Source: Eggerthella sp. CAG:209 (GTDB lineage Bacteria; Actinomycetota; Coriobacteriia; Coriobacteriales; Eggerthellaceae). From it: a stretch of DNA of 8,191 nt. Where the stretch lies: contig FR884569.1 of the NCBI GenBank assembly GCA_000436075.1, forward strand, positions 1 to 8,191, written 5' to 3'. Below, piece by piece: positions 4,998-8,191 of this stretch; the first letter of the stretch is position 1, and every line of letters starts with the position of its first letter. The notes beneath the pieces are model-generated. The model saw only the letters and a list, made by a program, of their open reading frames with translations. It was not told the origin of the DNA and searched no databases. The translations under genes and the position numbers were made by a program.

Positions 4998-7011
4998 GAA
5001 AGAACGTATCGAGTGGCCGAAGCGTGCCGTTGTGACGGCAGGCATGCCTTATGGCAACAAGTCTCTGCACTTTGGTCATGTGGGCGGCGTTTTTGTACCT
5101 GCCGACTGCTATGCCCGCTTCCTCCGTGATCGCATCGGCCCTGAAAACGTGGTATTCGTCTCTGGCACCGATTGCTTTGGTTCTCCTATCGAAGAGGGTT
5201 ATCGCAAGGAAGTTGAATCCGGTTCCTTCGAGGGAACCCTAGAAGACTATGTTTGTCGCAACCACGATCGCCAGAAGGCAACGCTTGATGCGTACGACAT
5301 TAGCCTTGATGTGTACGAGGGCAGTGGCCTCGGCCATTGCGGCGAGGTCCATCGCTCTATTTCTGCCGCCTTTGTGCAGCGTCTTCATGAAAAGGGATTC
5401 CTGCATTTGGAGAGCACGCTTCAGTTCTATGACGCTAAGGAAGGCATGTTCCTGAATGGCCGTCAGGTAGTGGGGCATTGCCCTGTGCAGGGCTGCAAAA
5501 GCGAAAAAGCCTATGCTGATGAATGCGACCTGGGCCACCAGTACGACCCGGTTGATCTCATCAACCCGATTTCCTCGGTTTCGGGCACGGTGCCGGAAAT
5601 GCGTGAGGTGCGTAATTGGTACTTCGACCTGCCTGGCTTGTCCAACGTAGTTCGTGATTATGTCGATGCTTTGGAAAGCGATCCGTGCATTCGTCCCGTT
5701 GTTACCAAAACCATTAAGGAATTCCTTGTTCCGCCCATCATTTACATCAAGGTGGAACTGCACGACAAATACCTGGAAATTGCAGACAAATTGCCCAAGC
5801 ATGTGTATCGCGATGCCGCCAAGGGCAAGCAGAGCTTCGAGATCGAATTCGAGAACGTCTACGATCGCGATAAAGCGCGTACCGTGTTAGCTGATGCGAA
5901 TATTCGCTTCCGCACCGGTAAGGCATTGGTGCCGTTCCGTATTTCTGGCAACGTCGAATGGGGCGTGCCTGTTCCCGAAATCGAAGGGGTGGACGGTCTT
6001 ACGGTATGGTGCTGGCCCGAAAGCCTTTGGGCTCCGCTTTCCTTCACCATGGCGCGTAACGACGATCGCGGTCTTTCCCGCTCGGCATGGCGCTCTTTCT
6101 GGTGCAAAAAAGATGCAACGGTGTATCAGTTCATCGGCCAGGACAACCTGTATTTCTATGGCGTTGCCCAGCCCGCCTTGTTCGCCGCTCTTCAGGAAAA
6201 GCAGCCCGTGGTTGCCGATGCTCCCGAAGGTGAATTGCAGCAGACAAAACTCATCGCCAATCACCATATCTTGTTTGGCGACAAGAAGGCCTCTTCCTCT
6301 GGTTCGGTGAAGCCGCCTACGGCAGACGAGCTTTTGGAGCACTACACCTCCGAGCAGCTGCGTGCCCACTTCCTCGCTTTGGCGCTCGACCAGAAATCGG
6401 TAGGGTTCAAGCCGAAAATCTTCGATCCCGATCCCGAAAAGCGCGATGATCCGCGTGTTGCCGATCCTGCCTTGAAAGAAGGCGCGCTTCTTACCAAGGT
6501 GTTCAACCGTTTGGCGCGTAGCTGCTTCTACGAGGCAGCAAAGAAATTTGAGGGATATATGCCCCTCGGTGCGGTGAGCATCGAGGTACTTGCCAAGGTG
6601 AATAAAACCATGCACAAGTACGAAGAGCTGATGTACCACGTCGATCTCCATTCCATCATGGCCTTGATGGACGAGTTCATCCGCTATGCCAATAAGTATT
6701 GGTCAAGTGGCATTCGCGAAGCGGAGGCCAATGAGGATGCCGATGCTCGCCGCAAGGTATTGGTTGATTCGTTCTATTTGCTGCGTATCGCAACGTTGCT
6801 GATGCATCCAGTTGTTCCGCGTGGCACCGAGCGCATCTGCGACTATATGAATTTTGAGTTCGAAGACTTCTTCAGCTGGAATTACGATTTCGATAGCATG
6901 GAAGAGCTGTGCAACGCCATGGAGCTTGACGAGCGCCGTCATCGCGTTCGCGATCTCCCTCCGCGCACCGACTTCTTCAAGTTCCACCCCAGCCAGATCA
7001 AGAAGAAATAG
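4978..7011 (+). CDS. Divergent methionyl-tRNA synthetase-like protein (class I tRNA ligase family)
   Basis: By eye the chain follows E. coli MetRS end to end: VVTAGMPYGN at 18-27, HIGH box HFGH at 31-34, Asp65 in GTDCFG, YDAKEGMFL at 151-159, a zinc knuckle with Cys168, Cys173, Cys183 and probably His187, FDLP at 216-219, FIGQDN at 385-390, and a helical anticodon domain from about 500 to 630. Canonical MetRS would charge tRNA-Met. Several key positions are changed. The KMSKS loop reads KASSS (437-441). His301 becomes Tyr394. The WLDAPIGY pocket becomes WCWPESLW (344-351), though Trp253 survives as Trp344. The anticodon-reading Trp461 has no counterpart, although Asn510 and Arg514 match Asn391 and Arg395. 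About 70 residues (251-320) are inserted before the second half of the active site, and about 12 more near 480-500. The C-terminal tRNA-binding dimer domain is absent. It could be this lineage's only MetRS (metG) or a paralogue with another role. It is co-translated with sppA. Confidence 0.85.
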   Translation: MAPSQNKKERIEWPKRAVVTAGMPYGNKSLHFGHVGGVFVPADCYARFLRDRIGPENVVFVSGTDCFGSPIEEGYRKEVESGSFEGTLEDYVCRNHDRQKATLDAYDISLDVYEGSGLGHCGEVHRSISAAFVQRLHEKGFLHLESTLQFYDAKEGMFLNGRQVVGHCPVQGCKSEKAYADECDLGHQYDPVDLINPISSVSGTVPEMREVRNWYFDLPGLSNVVRDYVDALESDPCIRPVVTKTIKEFLVPPIIYIKVELHDKYLEIADKLPKHVYRDAAKGKQSFEIEFENVYDRDKARTVLADANIRFRTGKALVPFRISGNVEWGVPVPEIEGVDGLTVWCWPESLWAPLSFTMARNDDRGLSRSAWRSFWCKKDATVYQFIGQDNLYFYGVAQPALFAALQEKQPVVADAPEGELQQTKLIANHHILFGDKKASSSGSVKPPTADELLEHYTSEQLRAHFLALALDQKSVGFKPKIFDPDPEKRDDPRVADPALKEGALLTKVFNRLARSCFYEAAKKFEGYMPLGAVSIEVLAKVNKTMHKYEELMYHVDLHSIMALMDEFIRYANKYWSSGIREAEANEDADARRKVLVDSFYLLRIATLLMHPVVPRGTERICDYMNFEFEDFFSWNYDFDSMEELCNAMELDERRHRVRDLPPRTDFFKFHPSQIKKK

Positions 7012-7018
7012 GCTATCG

Positions 7019-7119
7019 AAGAGCCTCGCTACACGTGCCGGACCACCCTGACGCTCCTGGACAAAGGTTTACCTCAGGAGTACCACGGTGGGCTCGGCTT
7101 CGCTTGCGGGGCTCTTTTT
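7019..7119 (+). ncRNA. Candidate structured RNA or elaborate terminator after the MetRS-like gene
   Basis: Bases 7019-7029 pair with 7106-7116 over eleven positions (one G-U), closing a domain of about 98 nt that runs straight into TTTTT (7115-7119). Inside are four more stacked helices: GCCG 7037-7040 with CGGC 7095-7098, CCACC 7043-7047 with GGTGG 7087-7091, CTCCTG 7054-7059 with CAGGAG 7075-7080, and AGG 7065-7067 with CCT 7072-7074. They are separated by a roughly 7/7 and a 6/6 internal loop. A plain terminator would not need this. It begins eight bases after the stop codon. I could not match it to SRP RNA (no GGAAGCAGC), tmRNA, 6S, T-box or a riboswitch I know. It could be a small RNA, a 3' UTR element, or just the operon terminator. 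The minus strand lacks a T-run. Confidence 0.5.
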
Positions 7120-7182
7120 GCTGTGTGCAGCCCTCTTTTATCCTATAGCCCCCTGTTCGGCAGGGCGTTATCTTTGAGTGCG

Positions 7183-7192
7183 GAGAATTCTC
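7183..7192. repeat. Ten-base perfect palindrome upstream of rpmE
   Basis: GAGAATTCTC reads the same on both strands and lies about 70 bases before the predicted -35 box. It could be a dimeric repressor site but resembles no operator I can name. A palindrome this short may be chance. Confidence 0.2.
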
Positions 7193-7260
7193 ATCGTTCG
7201 CAACTGTAGTCTCTGTTCGGGATGGCGTTGTGAAGGAACAGGGAAGAAGGTCCGACATCC

Positions 7261-7288
7261 TTGCGAAAGCGTGCTTCTGCGCTATACT
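7261..7288 (+). promoter_or_regulatory. Probable rpmE promoter
   Basis: TTGCGA (7261-7266, four of six to TTGACA) and TATACT (7283-7288, five of six to TATAAT) are separated by 16 bases. Transcription would begin near 7295 and give an untranslated leader of about 46 bases holding one hairpin. This fits rpmE as a separate, strongly expressed unit. Confidence 0.6.
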
Positions 7289-7303
7289 AAATAGGCTTAT
7301 CTC

Positions 7304-7324
7304 GCCTTGGTCGGAAACCAAGGC
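7304..7324 (+). promoter_or_regulatory. Leader hairpin of rpmE, possible L31 autoregulatory element
   Basis: GCCTTGGT (7304-7311) and ACCAAGGC (7317-7324) form a perfect eight-pair stem with loop CGGAA, ending five bases before the Shine-Dalgarno site AAGGAG (7330-7335). Leader motifs upstream of L31 genes are described for several bacterial groups, including one named for Coriobacteria. Whether this hairpin matches that consensus I could not test. The position suits binding by free L31 to block translation. Confidence 0.5.
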
Positions 7325-7340
7325 ATAGTAAGGAGAACCA

Positions 7341-7805
7341 ATGAAAAAAGATATCCATCCCGAGTACGTTGACTGCACGGTAACCTGCACCTGCGGCAAC
7401 ACCTTCCAGACTCGTTCCACGAAGTCGGAGATCCGCGTTGACATCTGCAACGCTTGCCATCCGTTCTTCACGGGCCAGCAGAAGCTGATCGACTCTGGCG
7501 GACGCGTACAGCGCTTTGCTAACAAGTTCGGTGCTGCTACCGAGGCTGTTGCTGCTCGCGAGGCTGCTAAGAAGGCAGAGCGCGCTGCTGCTATCGAGGC
7601 TGCTGAAGCTGCTAAGAAGGCAGAGCGTGAGGCTAAGGCTGCTGCCAAGGCTGCTCGTGCTGCTGAATTCGCCAAGAAGGCTGAGGCGGAAGCTGCTAAG
7701 GCTGCTGCAGAGGCTGAGGCTGCTGCTGTTGTTGCAGAAGGCGAAGCAGAAGAGGCTGCTGAAGAAGCTGTTGCAGCTGAGGTTGCAGAGAACGTTGCTG
7801 AATAG
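7341..7805 (+). CDS. rpmE: Ribosomal protein L31 (zinc-binding form) with Ala/Glu/Lys-rich C-terminal tail
   Basis: L31 is a large-subunit protein that bridges to the small-subunit head. Residues 1-64 match E. coli L31 closely: MKKDIHP at the start, HPFFTGQQK at 40-48, GGRVQRF at 53-59. Cys16, Cys18, Cys36 and Cys39 form the zinc site, so this is the C+ form and not the zinc-free paralogue made under zinc starvation. The family is usually 65-90 residues; here there are 154. Residues 65-154 are almost only Ala, Glu, Lys and Arg, and predict one long charged helix: basic patches at 75-121 and an acidic end from 133. AAKKAER occurs at 75-81 and again at 90-96, from an identical 20-base repeat (7563-7582, 7608-7627). 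The Ala codons are mostly GCT, as in highly expressed genes. The start is fixed by AAGGAG five bases upstream. The gene has its own promoter, leader hairpin and terminator. Confidence 0.96.
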   Translation: MKKDIHPEYVDCTVTCTCGNTFQTRSTKSEIRVDICNACHPFFTGQQKLIDSGGRVQRFANKFGAATEAVAAREAAKKAERAAAIEAAEAAKKAEREAKAAAKAARAAEFAKKAEAEAAKAAAEAEAAAVVAEGEAEEAAEEAVAAEVAENVAE

Positions 7806-7825
7806 CATTAGCTTGTGCTCAGGCG

Positions 7826-7855
7826 AAGGCGTCCGCATTATGCGGGCGCCTTTTT
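7826..7855 (+). terminator. Intrinsic terminator of rpmE
   Basis: Arms 7827-7837 and 7841-7851 pair over eleven positions with one G-U wobble and a TTA loop, followed by TTTTT (7851-7855) and a further TTTT after CG. It starts 21 bases after the rpmE stop and is the clearest terminator in the window. Confidence 0.92.
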
Positions 7856-7861
7856 CGTTTT

Positions 7862-8191
7862 GGGCCGCAATCCCGGAGGCTAGGGTGCGTTCCAGGTGCC
7901 GTCTTTCCGCACCGTTCCTCATACCGTCCAGCTGCCGCTTTGCGGCGTTGTGTCCGGATCGCTCCCCACGGCGCCTCGTCCGCGGCACCGCGTTCGATCG
8001 TCCTGTCCATAGAGCACTGATCTGGTCCGCCTTGTCCGAGACGCCGCACGCGAATGGGCCTCTCTCGCGGTTCAGCTCTTGCGCCGCTATGTCCATGGCG
8101 GCGCCTCAAGTCGTTTGGGACTCCGAAAACAGAAAAACGTTCCACCGCGCAACTTTTTTGCGATTAGCAACCGTCGCGAGTTCCCTGAGTG
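7862..8191. other. GC-rich region without an identified gene
   Basis: This 330-base stretch is C-rich and A-poor compared with the genes before it. Several frames on both strands stay open, as expected from that composition, but none has a ribosome site or recognisable product. Small inverted repeats occur (7884-7889 with 7908-7913; GCCGC/GCGGC at 7934-7946; CGCAA/TTGCG at 8148-8162). One plus-strand frame has ATGs at 8089 and 8095 and runs off the end; it could be the start of a gene completed outside the window. I see no known RNA family here. Confidence 0.5.

Larger units (their letters stand above)
7012..7340 (+). other. Intergenic region between the MetRS-like gene and rpmE
   Basis: These 329 bases hold no credible gene. 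From left to right they contain a strongly folded element ending in a T-run (7019-7119), an imperfect direct repeat of about 24 bases (7145-7169 and 7206-7229) flanking a ten-base palindrome, the rpmE promoter, and the rpmE leader hairpin with its ribosome site. CCCTG (7151-7155) and CAGGG (7160-7164) can also form a five-pair stem with a short loop; no T-run follows it. Confidence 0.7.

Noticed and set aside
5887..6651. 254-residue minus-strand open frame inside the MetRS-like gene
   Set aside because: Lies wholly within a gene with clear family similarity on the plus strand; its own product matches nothing.
7019..7119. Folded element as SRP RNA, tmRNA or T-box leader
   Set aside because: It lacks the GGAAGCAGC core of SRP RNA, the tRNA-like ends of tmRNA and the GGGTGGNACCGCG motif of T-boxes.
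7287..8096. 269-residue minus-strand open frame across rpmE and its terminator
   Set aside because: The Ser/Leu-rich product comes from reading GCT/GAG-type Ala/Glu codons backwards. It covers the rpmE promoter region, gene and terminator, and has no ribosome site.
7819..8145. 108-residue minus-strand open frame in the last intergenic region
   Set aside because: Arg/Gly-rich product without a domain, overlapping the rpmE terminator. GC-rich composition alone explains the open frame.
8148..8162. Terminator-like CGCAA/TTGCG hairpin with T's
   Set aside because: The T's are in the loop and the stem has only five pairs; no T-run follows.

Overview
This 8.2 kb window reads as ordinary chromosome of a Gram-positive actinobacterium. 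The best guess is class Coriobacteriia, order Eggerthellales. That placement is an inference from three things: a Rho with a very long charged N-terminal extension, an L31 with an Ala/Glu/Lys-rich tail, and the Pro/Gln-rich cytoplasmic leader on SppA. I see no insertion sequence, phage gene, tRNA, rRNA or CRISPR array. All six recognised genes lie on the + strand.

Layout. (1) nfo, endonuclease IV, 28-903. (2) A 116-base gap, then a transaldolase gene of the small TalC/FSA-like family (1020-1706). Its stop overlaps the start of rho by ATGA. (3) rho, 1703-3784, encodes a 693-residue termination factor: about 265 residues of disordered, charged sequence in front of a complete Rho core. (4) A 136-base gap with a hairpin at the rho stop codon, a perfect TATAAT box and a second GC-rich hairpin. 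(5) An sppA-type signal peptide peptidase (3921-4997) that overlaps the next gene by 20 bases. (6) A 677-residue methionyl-tRNA synthetase-like protein (4978-7011) of the E. coli MetRS type. It keeps the fold and HIGH motif but has a degenerate KMSKS loop, altered methionine-pocket residues, no anticodon-reading Trp and a roughly 70-residue insertion. (7) A strongly folded element of about 100 nt ending in five T's, directly after that gene. (8) rpmE (7341-7805), with its own promoter, a leader hairpin and an intrinsic terminator. (9) A final 330 bases of GC-rich sequence without a convincing gene.

The tal-rho and sppA/MetRS-like pairs look translationally coupled. rpmE looks independently transcribed and possibly controlled by its leader hairpin. 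The housekeeping themes are DNA repair, central carbon metabolism, transcription termination, membrane peptide turnover and translation.

The features most worth a second look are the aberrant MetRS-like protein, the structured RNA-like element behind it, the unusual placement of the Rho extension, and the long tail on L31. Comparisons with E. coli and B. subtilis proteins were made by eye from remembered sequences, without alignment software.
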